A stretch of 9,428 nucleotides of DNA from an uncultured Desulfovibrio sp. Lineage in GTDB: Bacteria; Desulfobacterota; Desulfovibrionia; Desulfovibrionales; Desulfovibrionaceae. Location of the stretch: positions 1 through 9,428 of the forward strand of contig CAMLXE010000049.1 of assembly GCA_946490455.1 (NCBI GenBank), in the 5' to 3' direction. Below the pieces are notes generated by a model. That model saw only the letters and a list, made by a program, of their open reading frames with translations. It was not told the DNA's origin and searched no databases. Positions 1-6,480 of this stretch are shown here, one piece after another (the stretch's first letter is position 1; each line of letters opens with the position of its first letter). A program made the translations under genes and the position numbers.

Positions 1-901
1 GATGCCCATCACTGGCAGCGCCTCCGGCGTTTTCAGCGACAAAAGCCAGAGGGGACGCTTCACATAGATAACGAAGCTTGCCCCGGCTCTTGCCGCGACG
101 GCTGTCCGGTGGATACATATAGATTCCACCATAAAGCAGCGTACGATGGAAATCTGCCACAAGAGATCCCACATAACGCGCGGAACAGGGTTCGCGGCCA
201 GGTTCTTCCGGATGCTTGAAGTAGTCGATGGCTGCTCTGGCCTTATCGTCCCAATGGTTCCAGTTTCCTTCATTGACAGAATAGATATGTCCCTCTTCGG
301 GGATCCGGATATCAGGATGTGACAGCAAGAATTCGCCAACGCTGGGATCAAGGGTGAACCCATGTACGCCTTGCCCTGTAGTATAAACCAGCATGGTGGA
401 CGTTCCGTACAGGAAATAGCCCGCAGCGACCTGTTCGGAACCTGGCTGGAGGATTTCGTCCGGCTCAACTTCCCCAGTCTTGCCGGGACGCCTCCGCAAA
501 ATGGAGAAAATGGTCCCGACATTGATGTTTACATCAATATTGGACGAACCATCCAGGGGATCGAACACCAGCATATAGTTTCCACGGGGAAAAGCTGCCG
601 AAACCCGCACCAGTTCAGCATTTTCTTCAGAAGCGATGGCGCAGAGCACACCAGAGCGTTCCATCCTGTACAGAAGAACACGGTTGGCAAAATCATCCAG
701 TTTCTGAACATTTTCACCCTGAACGTTGATGTCCCCGGTACCACCAAGAATATCGAGAAGCCCGGCCTTGTTTACGCTGCGACCAATGATCTTTGCCGAA
801 AGAACAAGATCATGAAACAACGATGTAAAATGTCCCGTCGCCTGTGGAGCCCTCTGCTGCTGAAGGAGCAGATGTTCAGTAACGGTGATTTCAGAAGACA
901 T
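1..901 (-). CDS. fbp: Class I fructose-1,6-bisphosphatase, 3' end cut off by the window edge
   Basis: This enzyme hydrolyses fructose 1,6-bisphosphate to fructose 6-phosphate and phosphate in gluconeogenesis, in the cytoplasm. Three hundred codons are visible and the frame is still open at the left edge; class I enzymes are about 330-340 residues, so some 35 C-terminal residues are missing. The N-terminal part has the family pattern AAKII-x-NKAGL-x-DILG, here SAKIIGRSVNKAGLLDILGG, followed by VQGE-x-QKLD. The metal-binding and active-site motif DPLDGSSNID lies at residues 114-123, preceded by the conserved SEE acidic pair. YVGSLVADFHRTLLYGG and a C-terminal EASPLAFVAENAGG also fit the family. 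The ATG at 901 is preceded by AAGGAGG at a good distance. The gene follows the lipoprotein stop by 65 bases in the same direction and is probably the last or a late gene of the pgsA cluster. The identification is secure. Confidence 0.96.
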   Translation of the reverse strand, partial: MSSEITVTEHLLLQQQRAPQATGHFTSLFHDLVLSAKIIGRSVNKAGLLDILGGTGDINVQGENVQKLDDFANRVLLYRMERSGVLCAIASEENAELVRVSAAFPRGNYMLVFDPLDGSSNIDVNINVGTIFSILRRRPGKTGEVEPDEILQPGSEQVAAGYFLYGTSTMLVYTTGQGVHGFTLDPSVGEFLLSHPDIRIPEEGHIYSVNEGNWNHWDDKARAAIDYFKHPEEPGREPCSARYVGSLVADFHRTLLYGGIYMYPPDSRRGKSRGKLRYLCEASPLAFVAENAGGAASDGH

Positions 902-966
902 GAGCCCTCCTTATGGGTCCAGTGAATACAATGTACAAAATCAGTATCACCCTGCTCAGAGCCTAT

Positions 967-1899
967 TTACTCCGAAATGGGCTGTTCTTCCATATCAAGT
1001 CCGCGCATCGGAGGCAACGGCGCGAGCAGAAGACTGCCAGCGGACTGGTCCAAAAGCTGCGATTCCGTTACAGGCGCATTCAGTCCAAAAGGCGATATTC
1101 CCATGGGAGTATCCTCTTTTTTCTGGAATGTTCCCTTCACTGGAGTTGCAAAAACAAGAGGCTGTTTGCCAATAAACCGCACTAGCCAGATAAATTCACC
1201 ATTGTGGTCGGAAACAGTTCCCTGTATGGCACTATGCGTGATGCTGGCCCAGTCCTGATTGGCCAGAGGCGTAGAAGCAACATCGATATCGCCGGCCCAC
1301 AGGACACCTTCCGGTGCCAGTACAACCAGATCTTCCGTACTTCCGGTATAGGAAAGGAGTGTGCGCATGTCAAAATGTGTGACGAGCATTCCCTGCATCT
1401 CGGCATTAGCATAAACCGGGATTCCTGCCATTACTTCGGGTCCAAGCGGTGTATCCTGCACAAAGCCTCTTATGCCACGCATCTCTCCTCCTCTGGCTTC
1501 TGCCTTTGCAATACCACTGAAGTCGAGGTTTTTCATGGAAATGGGAGGCTCCTGCGCAAGGACATTACCTTCTGGATCAATGGCCACAAGCCCGCTCAGC
1601 CAGGGAAACCCTGTGAACAGCAAATTGATGGATTCGTTTGTCGGAGGACGATCGGCATTCTGAAGATAGCGTTCCAGATGTTCAAGCTGGATATCAATCC
1701 CAACCATCCGGGTAGCCAGCCTGAGTTCGGCCTCGGAGAGAGATCCCTTTTCCTCGTAATCAATGACAGCAGGTGCATTGATGTAGGTATAATAAAACTT
1801 TTTTGTACTTTTCCAGGAACTTTCCAGTGAAGAACATCCCCCGACAAGTACAAGCGTTCCCGCCAGCGCCGCAACGGCAAGAGAAGAAGACAACGACAC
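967..1899 (-). CDS. Putative lipoprotein with a Cache-like periplasmic domain
   Basis: A 310-residue protein with a lipoprotein signal: a hydrophobic stretch at residues 7-19 ends in VGGC, so Cys22 would be lipidated and the rest exported. Serines at 23-24 after the cysteine predict outer-membrane sorting under the general rule. The body (about 45-255) alternates strands and short helices, with phrases such as SGLVAIDPEGNVLAQ and LVVLAPEGVLWAGD. These resemble the repeated 'local fact plus glycine turn' units of double-Cache sensor domains, though no transmembrane or signalling domain follows. The family is inferred from this pattern only. The C-terminal 50 residues are low in predicted structure and rich in proline and leucine. 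The start is a GTG whose first base is the last base of the upstream TPR gene's stop (TAGTG), with GGAGAG upstream. The signal's n-region oddly carries no Lys or Arg. The tight coupling to the TPR gene suggests the two proteins work together. Exact function unknown. Confidence 0.88.
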   Translation of the reverse strand: MSLSSSLAVAALAGTLVLVGGCSSLESSWKSTKKFYYTYINAPAVIDYEEKGSLSEAELRLATRMVGIDIQLEHLERYLQNADRPPTNESINLLFTGFPWLSGLVAIDPEGNVLAQEPPISMKNLDFSGIAKAEARGGEMRGIRGFVQDTPLGPEVMAGIPVYANAEMQGMLVTHFDMRTLLSYTGSTEDLVVLAPEGVLWAGDIDVASTPLANQDWASITHSAIQGTVSDHNGEFIWLVRFIGKQPLVFATPVKGTFQKKEDTPMGISPFGLNAPVTESQLLDQSAGSLLLAPLPPMRGLDMEEQPISE

Positions 1900-2807
1900 T
1901 AAAGCTCTCCAGACATAACTGACGCGCCGGAACGCGCCCGTGCTTCAAGGCGATCTGCCAATGATTCCAAAAGATCATTCAGTTCAACGGAATCAGGGGA
2001 ATCTGTATCTGTCTTCTCCACAGGGGATCCTTCAGAATCCTCCGCAGTACAGCTTCCCATCCGTTTTTCCAGAAGCCGAACGCAGGATTGCAATGCCTGC
2101 TTCTCCTCTTCATCCGACGTCTGACTTTCCAGTTCACGGTATATTTCCAGAGCGCCTACAAAATCCCCCTGCTCTGCAAGGACATTGGCCATCGAGCGAG
2201 TTCTGAACGACGGATATTCACTGGAATCAACCGGCTCTCCATGTTCCGGAGAACTATTCTCCGAAAGCGAAATTTCTGGCAGCTCCCCTTTCTCTTCGTC
2301 TGCTGCGGACAAAACGGAAGCATATGGTCTCTCCATGGCAACAGAAGTGCGTGATTCCGGATGGCCCATCAATTTCTTTTGCCCTGTTTTTCCATCAAGA
2401 CAGGCAAGTCCCAGCTCAAACAAGGCCTCAATCCCCATTCCCGGGTGCCTTAAGGCTGCAGACAACAGACGCAGCGGTAACACCAGCTCAGCTTTTTCCC
2501 CAGCTGCCCAGCGGGAAAGAGCCTCCCAGAAGCCGGGATACCTTTCCAATATGAAAGAGACAGGAGCTGCTTCAGAGATGGCACGCTCATCACCTGACAC
2601 AAAAAGAATCTGAATGAGCAGCATCCTGGCTTCAAGGAAATCGGGATGCCATTGAAGTCCTTCCCTCAGAACGGCCACGGCCTCCTTGCTCAATCCTGCT
2701 TCCTGAAAGGCCTCTGCCAACAGAAAAAAAGCGCGAGAACGCGGATCCTGTTGCAGCATTTCACGGTACAGCTCAATTTTTTCCTTCATCGGCTGAGGCT
2801 CCAGCAT
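1899..2807 (-). CDS. Tetratricopeptide-repeat protein
   Basis: About 302 residues from the preferred ATG at 2807. An N-terminal helical-repeat block (about 8-85) includes two TPR-like units with the Ala/Gly/Leu spacing AEAFQEAGLSKEAVAVLREGL. A middle linker (about 140-205) is acidic, serine- and proline-rich and probably disordered. A C-terminal TPR-like block (about 205-250, MANVLAEQGDFVGALEIYRELE) is followed by an acidic tail. No signal peptide is seen, so it is probably a cytoplasmic scaffold or adaptor. An in-frame ATG at 2852 would lengthen it by 15 residues but lies deep inside the ftsB-like gene. The ATG at 2807 has a weak GGGGA upstream, and the ATG at 2789 is preceded by GGAG inside the coding frame; either is possible. 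It overlaps the upstream division gene by roughly 35 bases and shares one base with the lipoprotein start, so it sits in the middle of an operon. The specific partner is unknown. Confidence 0.88.
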   Translation of the reverse strand: MLEPQPMKEKIELYREMLQQDPRSRAFFLLAEAFQEAGLSKEAVAVLREGLQWHPDFLEARMLLIQILFVSGDERAISEAAPVSFILERYPGFWEALSRWAAGEKAELVLPLRLLSAALRHPGMGIEALFELGLACLDGKTGQKKLMGHPESRTSVAMERPYASVLSAADEEKGELPEISLSENSSPEHGEPVDSSEYPSFRTRSMANVLAEQGDFVGALEIYRELESQTSDEEEKQALQSCVRLLEKRMGSCTAEDSEGSPVEKTDTDSPDSVELNDLLESLADRLEARARSGASVMSGEL

Positions 2808-3132
2808 GTGTAGTCCCCGTGAAAAGATACAGAATTTCATTGCTGCGAACAAAATTCAGACGCTGCCGAATCATTTTCTCAACGTACTTCTCATCCGATT
2901 GCAGCAGTCTGATTTCACGACTTAACGCGGCATTCACCGCTTCATATCGTTCAATCTCCTGTGTCAGATCGGCGTACTGTGCGACAAGTTCCCTGTAGGA
3001 AACGATACTCTGTGGCCCCCAGAAAAGACGAAAGATGAGGGTGGCATTGACCACAATGGCCACAACCAGAATGAGAGTTTTCCAGAATGCAGGTCTGGAA
3101 TCACGTGAATGACTCTTGCTGTAGATATTCAT
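2773..3132 (-). CDS. ftsB: Septum formation initiator family protein (FtsB/DivIC-like)
   Basis: A 119-residue bitopic membrane protein of the FtsB/DivIC class, which in other bacteria joins FtsL and FtsQ in the divisome and helps activate septal peptidoglycan synthesis. It has a short basic cytoplasmic N-terminus, one transmembrane helix at about residues 17-38, then a coiled coil at about 44-80 (ELVAQYADLTQEIERYEAVN). A C-terminal RQRLNFVRSNEILYLF segment corresponds to the family's conserved 'R-x-LG-x-x-x-x-x-E' end region. Length is typical. The ATG overlaps the pgsA stop as ATGA, which implies translational coupling. The symbol is given by family resemblance; short divergent members are hard to separate into FtsB versus DivIC by eye. 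Its place between phospholipid synthesis and a TPR/lipoprotein pair fits an envelope-growth role. Confidence 0.88.
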   Translation of the reverse strand: MNIYSKSHSRDSRPAFWKTLILVVAIVVNATLIFRLFWGPQSIVSYRELVAQYADLTQEIERYEAVNAALSREIRLLQSDEKYVEKMIRQRLNFVRSNEILYLFTGTTHAGASADEGKN

Positions 3133-3680
3133 TTCCCGCTATTTTCCCGCCAGTTTCCATAGAACCCCATGAAATAGTTCACACCGGAGAAGATGGTAAG
3201 AATCAAGGCAATGTAAAGCAGAAAAAGTCCAATCTGATGCAGGGGGATGCCAAGCAGGGGATGATGCAGCGTCAAAGGAATAATGGCCACAATCTGCATG
3301 ACGGTCTTTATCTTGCCATACTTGTCGGCAGCGATGACCACGCCCTCGTCAGCAGCGATGGCCCGGAGTCCTGTAACCGCCAGTTCCCGACCAATAATGA
3401 TGATGGTCACCCACGCGGGAACCCACCCCAACTGAGTAAACATGACAAGAATGGAACAGATAAGCAGCTTGTCAGCCAGCGGATCCAGAAATTTTCCAAA
3501 ACTTGTTACCATGTTGCTCTTGCGAGCAATATGCCCATCCAAAAAATCCGTAATGGAGGCGATCCCAAAAAGAAGCGTGGCCAAAAAACAATTCAGCGGA
3601 GTTGGCCAGTACAGCAAAACAACAATGGGGATGACAAAAAAAATGCGGACAAGCGTAATCTGATTGGCCAAATTGAACAT
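3129..3680 (-). CDS. pgsA: CDP-diacylglycerol--glycerol-3-phosphate 3-phosphatidyltransferase
   Basis: An integral membrane enzyme that transfers the phosphatidyl group from CDP-diacylglycerol to glycerol 3-phosphate, giving phosphatidylglycerophosphate, the precursor of phosphatidylglycerol and cardiolipin. About 183 residues from the chosen ATG at 3680. The complete CDP-alcohol phosphatidyltransferase motif D-x2-DG-x2-AR-x8-G-x3-D-x3-D is present at residues 45-70 (DFLDGHIAR ... GKFLDPLAD). Several hydrophobic helices surround it, and FNLANQITLVRI at the start is typical of PgsA. An upstream ATG at 3722 would add 14 residues, but that extension is not family-like and overlaps the likely promoter, so 3680 is preferred; the Shine-Dalgarno there is weak (GGGT). 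It is the first gene of the minus-strand cluster and overlaps the ftsB-like gene by four bases. Confidence 0.95.
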   Translation of the reverse strand: MFNLANQITLVRIFFVIPIVVLLYWPTPLNCFLATLLFGIASITDFLDGHIARKSNMVTSFGKFLDPLADKLLICSILVMFTQLGWVPAWVTIIIIGRELAVTGLRAIAADEGVVIAADKYGKIKTVMQIVAIIPLTLHHPLLGIPLHQIGLFLLYIALILTIFSGVNYFMGFYGNWRENSGK

Positions 3681-3710
3681 GGCAGTACCCGTTATGGCAA
3701 TATTTTTGCT

Positions 3711-3739
3711 CTTATAGCACAACCATACTGAAAGGCAAA
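3711..3739 (-). promoter_or_regulatory. Candidate sigma-70 promoter for the pgsA cluster
   Basis: On the minus strand, TTTGCC (3739-3734) is followed after 17 bases by TATAAG (3716-3711), and the -10 is preceded by TGC, an extended -10 arrangement. The -35 is poor (3 of 6) but the -10 is 5 of 6. A start point near 3704 would exclude the longer pgsA start at 3722 and support 3680. It lies between the mrp terminator and pgsA, where a promoter is needed. By-eye call only. Confidence 0.4.
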
Positions 3740-3778
3740 CACCATCAACAGTAGATAATATACTGTTTTTATTAATCT

Positions 3779-3820
3779 AAAAATCCGGACACAAAAAAAG
3801 AAAAAACTCTTTTGTGTCCG
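3779..3820 (-). terminator. Intrinsic terminator after mrp
   Basis: CGGACACAAAA (3786-3796) and TTTTGTGTCCG (3810-3820) form a perfect 11-bp inverted repeat. As minus-strand RNA the stem extends to about 14 pairs with two G-U wobbles around a 7-base loop, and TTTTT follows two bases after the stem (3783-3779). The wobbles and the U-run favour the minus strand, the direction of mrp, whose stop is at 3834. It separates mrp from the pgsA cluster. Confidence 0.85.
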
Positions 3821-3833
3821 AATTCCGAACTGT

Positions 3834-4691
3834 CTATCTCTTTTCTGTGGCGGCAACAACGGCATCAGCCAGAGCCAGAAATCCTCTTTTGGCCGGAGAA
3901 TCACCAGGCAGTGTCACTACCGGCTCTCCTCGATCAGCAGCGACAACTGTAGCCGGATCCAGAGGGATAGCTCCCAAAAAAGGAAGTCCGTACTGCCTGG
4001 CAAGCGCTTCACCGCCTCCCTTTTTGAAGAGATCTATCTCCTGGCCACAGTGGGGACAGAAGAGGCCACTCATGTTCTCGACAATTCCAAGAACTCGTCC
4101 GTTAACCTGCACAAGGAAATCAAGTGCTTTTCTGACATCGGCAAGGGAAAGCTCCTGAGGCGTCGTGACAACAATGCTTTCGGCATCAGGAATGGCATCC
4201 AGAACAGTCATATGTTCATCTCCCGTACCGGGAGGAGAATCAATAACCAGATAATCAAGAGCTCCCCAGCGAACATCACTCAAAAACTGCCGAATGGCCC
4301 CTGTTTTCTTTGGGCCTCTCCAGAGAATGGCCGTATCCCGATCCTTGAGAAAGGCATCCATGGAAATGAGGCAGAGATTTTTTCCACAGGATACTGGCAG
4401 CATTCTCCCTTCTTCATCCGCCATCACGGGGGCGGAGGTCCCCAAAAGACGAGGGACGCTCGGTCCGTGCAAGTCCACGTCAAGAATTCCGACCTTGAAT
4501 CCTCTTCCAGCCAGACCGGCTGCAAGATTGACAGCCACGGAACTTTTGCCGACTCCCCCCTTGCCACTCATCACGAACAGACGATGCCGAATGCCTTCAA
4601 GATTACGGGTCAACGCCTTGTTCTGCAACGCAGCCGACATAGGGATACTGGTCTGACCCTGCTGGTGCTGACCCGAAGAACACGAAGTCAT
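3834..4691 (-). CDS. mrp: Mrp/NBP35-family Fe-S cluster carrier ATPase
   Basis: A 285-residue deviant P-loop ATPase of the Mrp/ApbC/NBP35 group, which in studied members binds a bridging 4Fe-4S cluster and delivers it to apo-proteins in the cytoplasm. The deviant Walker A GKGGVGKS is at residues 43-50, DVDLHGPSVPRLLG at 71-84, and the switch motif DSPPGTGDEH at 151-160. The cluster-binding pair CPHC is at 212-215 after VENMSG. The N-terminal MIP18/DUF59 domain found in many Mrp proteins is absent; instead there is a short Gln/Ser-rich leader with one early cysteine (Cys4). GAGGAG lies five bases before the ATG. Sulfate reducers depend heavily on Fe-S enzymes, so the role fits, but the targets are unknown. 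A terminator follows directly, so mrp ends its transcript. Confidence 0.95.
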   Translation of the reverse strand: MTSCSSGQHQQGQTSIPMSAALQNKALTRNLEGIRHRLFVMSGKGGVGKSSVAVNLAAGLAGRGFKVGILDVDLHGPSVPRLLGTSAPVMADEEGRMLPVSCGKNLCLISMDAFLKDRDTAILWRGPKKTGAIRQFLSDVRWGALDYLVIDSPPGTGDEHMTVLDAIPDAESIVVTTPQELSLADVRKALDFLVQVNGRVLGIVENMSGLFCPHCGQEIDLFKKGGGEALARQYGLPFLGAIPLDPATVVAADRGEPVVTLPGDSPAKRGFLALADAVVAATEKR

Positions 4692-4826
4692 ACTTTCTCC
4701 TCAAAGGCGCGCCATGCGCGTCATGCTGCGACCGGAAATCCGATCGACCGTTTGCATGACTGCTCCCGGATTTTCGCAGTCACACGTTCAGGCATCATTT
4801 ACCCAAGTTTTCTGCCGGGAAGCCAT
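4692..4826 (-). promoter_or_regulatory. Structured 5' leader of mrp
   Basis: About 135 bases between the terminator-like hairpin and the mrp start. On the minus strand, hairpin A pairs TGACTGC with GCAGTCA (4776-4782 with 4757-4763, loop 12). Hairpin B pairs TCATGC with GCATGA (4754-4759 with 4721-4726) around an inner 7-bp stem (4740-4746 with 4729-4735, one G-U pair, loop ATTT). A and B share bases 4757-4759 and cannot both form completely. A GC-rich GCGC/GCGC element (4707-4719) lies just before the Shine-Dalgarno. These could act as an attenuator or translational switch; this is structural inference and I recognise no known riboswitch. No convincing -35/-10 pair was found. Confidence 0.3.
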
Positions 4827-4872
4827 AAAAAATTTTCCCTGCTGAGGAAGGAACCTGTCCTCCCCGAGCAGG
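4827..4872 (-). terminator. Terminator-like hairpin between pcm and mrp
   Basis: On the minus strand CCTGCT (4872-4867) pairs with AGCAGG (4843-4838). Beyond a C-C mismatch, a further seven pairs including two G-U wobbles close a 7-base loop. After the stem come GAAAA and then TTTTTT (4832-4827). The hairpin is strong, but the five-base gap before the U-run is unusual for an intrinsic terminator. The wobbles favour the minus strand, and it would end transcripts coming from pcm or from the RNA candidate just upstream. Confidence 0.55.
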
Positions 4873-4873
4873 C

Positions 4874-5020
4874 AGCAAGTAAGTCTTGTGAACCTGTTGC
4901 AGGAAAACGTAACAGCCTACCACTGTCCTTCTGTCATTCAGAGCAAATCAGATTTCTTGTTCTTCTCCGTATTCCATCAAAACACCATACGCTTTCCCAG
5001 GCGGCTCAAGCCCCTTGCCC
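4874..5020 (-). ncRNA. Candidate structured RNA in the pcm-mrp gap (unidentified)
   Basis: No credible reading frame on the minus strand. Distant segments can pair into a long rod: 5019-5014 with 4879-4874 (6 pairs); 5010-5003 with 4894-4885 (8 pairs, two-base bulge); and GGAAAGCGTA (4997-4988) with TACGTTTTCC (4911-4902), 10 pairs with one G-U. The internal 76 bases would form loops. A terminator-like hairpin follows immediately. A rod with internal loops of this size recalls 6S RNA, but I do not recognise a diagnostic 6S sequence, and no promoter is visible ahead of it, so it could equally be a structured 3' UTR of pcm. Competing pairings exist (for example CGTAT/ATACG, 4991-4967). Confidence 0.3.
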
Positions 5021-5038
5021 AAAAAATCGCAACAGCCC

Positions 5039-5680
5039 TTACCATCCATGATCACCAACAAGATCCACAAAGGCTACATTTCCCAAAGCTCTGGCCGTTA
5101 CCTTTCCATCCTGCCTGAAGACCCGGACAAGACGTTGCTCTCTTCTGGTCTGCCCCACAGGGATAACCATAATCCCGGGATCGGCAAGCTGTTCCAGAAG
5201 CGGAACCGGAATATCCGGCCCCCCGGCGGTTACAATGATACGGTCAAAAGGCGCGTTTTCTTCCCATCCAAGCGTTCCATCGGCCAGTCTGGTACGTATG
5301 GTGTGCAACCCCAGCGACAGCAGAAGTTCCTTTGTGGCAAAGTACAGCTCCCGTACCCGTTCCACGGTAAACACCTCAAGCCCCATATGGGCAAGAACCG
5401 CAGCCTGATAGCCGGATCCTGTCCCAATTTCGAGAATGCTCATTCCGGGGCGGGCTTCCAGAAGCTGGGTCATGAGCGCAACAATATATGGCTGTGAAAT
5501 GGTCTGGCCATAGCCTATGGGCAAGGGATGATCTTCATAGGCACGAACCTGAAGAGCCTCTGGAACAAACAGATGTCGATGGACACCCCGCATGGCTGCC
5601 AAGACAGCTTCATCCGTTATCCGGCCCTCAAGCTGCTCCTCGACCATCCGTTCACGCTGACGTCTATAGTCAGAAGGCAT
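5039..5680 (-). CDS. pcm: Protein-L-isoaspartate O-methyltransferase
   Basis: A cytoplasmic SAM-dependent methyltransferase that methylates L-isoaspartyl residues in damaged proteins so that they can revert to aspartate. With the ATG at 5680 the protein is 213 residues, the usual family length. It shows the family signature LPIGYGQTISQPYIVALMTQLL (residues 53-74), SAM motif I LEIGTGSGYQAAVLA (83-97), VERV at 106-109, and APFDRIIVTAGGPDIP (143-158). The frame stays open upstream to an ATG at 5827 (262 residues), but the extra 49 residues are not family-like and run through an inverted repeat at 5792-5816, so 5680 is preferred. Starts at 5722 and 5710 cannot be excluded because none has a strong Shine-Dalgarno. 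It is transcribed divergently from the CBS-domain gene and may share a transcript with mrp. Confidence 0.95.
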   Translation of the reverse strand: MPSDYRRQRERMVEEQLEGRITDEAVLAAMRGVHRHLFVPEALQVRAYEDHPLPIGYGQTISQPYIVALMTQLLEARPGMSILEIGTGSGYQAAVLAHMGLEVFTVERVRELYFATKELLLSLGLHTIRTRLADGTLGWEENAPFDRIIVTAGGPDIPVPLLEQLADPGIMVIPVGQTRREQRLVRVFRQDGKVTARALGNVAFVDLVGDHGW

Positions 5681-5973
5681 ACGATTTTTCTTTCTGGAGT
5701 GTTGCTCCATATGCTTCAACATCCAAAAATAGGAAAATGGATCTGACTGATTCCTGGCCAAAGCATCCAAGTCCGGCTTGCCTAGATTCCCGCCCTGTGC
5801 GAAAAGAACACAGGGCCATCGGAGCATATGGGAAACAGGCCATGTCCTGCCGTGTTTGCCTCAACGAAATAAGCATGCCCGAAAAGCGCCCTCTCAAGCA
5901 AATCTTTTTTTACGCTTTTTCCATATCCAAAAGGAAATTTCTGAAGACATGCTTTATTTAATGAGGTAGTTAG
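5681..5973. other. Divergent intergenic region between pcm and the CBS-domain gene
   Basis: About 290 bases without a supported gene. It should hold the promoters of both divergent genes, but I find no convincing -35/-10 pair by eye. The only clear structure is the inverted repeat GCCCTGTG/CACAGGGC (5792-5799 and 5809-5816, loop nine). It has no U-run on either side, so it is not an obvious terminator and could be an operator or leader hairpin. An AT-rich stretch (about 5900-5970) precedes the plus-strand gene. Frames crossing the region look like noise. Confidence 0.5.
5792..5816. repeat. 8-bp inverted repeat upstream of pcm
   Basis: GCCCTGTG and CACAGGGC form a perfect 8-bp repeat separated by nine bases. 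No T-run follows on either strand, which argues against a simple terminator. It lies about 110 bases before the preferred pcm start, where an operator or a leader hairpin would fit. Confidence 0.5.
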
Positions 5974-6399
5974 ATGATTTATGTCAATGATCTTATGACA
6001 ACAAAAGTTTTTACCCTGCACCGTACAGATTCGCTGAAAGATGTCCGGGCCCTTATGAAGCTCGCAAAAATTCGCCATATTCCGGTCACCAATGAAACAA
6101 ATACCTTTGTGGGGCTGCTGACGCACCGCGATCTGCTTTCATACACCGTTTCCAGGCTTGCCGACATTGACCAGGAAGAGCAGGCCGAAATCGAGGCTTC
6201 CATTCTGGTCGGCGACATCATGCGAACAGATGTCATGACAACTACACCGGACATGCTTCTCCGTGAAGCAGCGGAAATACTGTATCGGAATAAATATGGC
6301 TGTCTTCCCGTCCTGAATGAGGACAAAAAACTCGTCGGCATTCTTACGGAAGCCGACTTTTTGCGGCTGTCCATCGCTCTTCTTCATGAGGTCCGATGA
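5974..6399 (+). CDS. Two-CBS-domain protein
   Basis: A 141-residue protein made almost entirely of a CBS pair (Bateman module), which in other proteins binds adenosyl ligands such as AMP, ATP or SAM and acts as an energy or metabolite sensor. CBS1 covers about residues 1-60 (DLMTTKVFTLHRTDSLKDVRAL ... HIPVTN ... FVGLLTHRDLL). CBS2 covers about 78-137 (DIMRTDVMTTTPDMLLREAAEIL ... GCLPVLNEDKKLVGILTEADFL). An acidic linker joins them. No catalytic domain is attached, so it probably works by binding a partner. The ATG has GAGG eight bases upstream. The M23 peptidase gene follows after about 80 bases in the same direction without an intervening terminator, so the two may share a transcript; a functional link is not established. 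Confidence 0.93.
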   Translation: MIYVNDLMTTKVFTLHRTDSLKDVRALMKLAKIRHIPVTNETNTFVGLLTHRDLLSYTVSRLADIDQEEQAEIEASILVGDIMRTDVMTTTPDMLLREAAEILYRNKYGCLPVLNEDKKLVGILTEADFLRLSIALLHEVR

Positions 6400-6467
6400 A
6401 ATCATCTTTTCCGTCTCCGAGCTGCATTCCTTCAACTCAAGCATACCAGCCGATTTCAGTCGGTTAC

Positions 6468-6474
6468 AGGAGGA
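6468..6474 (+). promoter_or_regulatory. Ribosome binding site that sets the M23 peptidase start
   Basis: AGGAGGA ends six bases before the GTG at 6481. A TTG at 6475 is in the same frame but directly abuts this site and is too close to be used, so the GTG is the likely start. Confidence 0.75.
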
Positions 6475-6480
6475 TTGTTC

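Noticed and set aside
362..925. 187-codon plus-strand frame opposite fbp
   Set aside because: It is antisense to the conserved fbp sequence and shows no domain or upstream ribosome site.
1204..1830. 208-codon plus-strand frame opposite the lipoprotein gene
   Set aside because: The minus-strand frame has a signal peptide, a coupled start and a coherent fold pattern; this one has none.
3087..3731. 214-codon plus-strand frame opposite pgsA
   Set aside because: It is antisense to a complete CDP-alcohol phosphatidyltransferase motif and its composition looks random.
4692..5038. Cobalamin or other known riboswitch, SRP RNA, tmRNA or RNase P RNA
   Set aside because: None of the diagnostic conserved segments of these families could be found on either strand, although the region is structured.
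4050..5051. 333-codon plus-strand frame opposite mrp and the pcm-mrp gap
   Set aside because: It is antisense to the certain mrp gene, starts at a GTG without a ribosome site, and its protein has no recognisable domain.
5681..5827. N-terminal extension of pcm to the ATG at 5827
   Set aside because: The extra 49 residues have no family counterpart, the length from 5680 is normal, and the stretch contains an inverted repeat.
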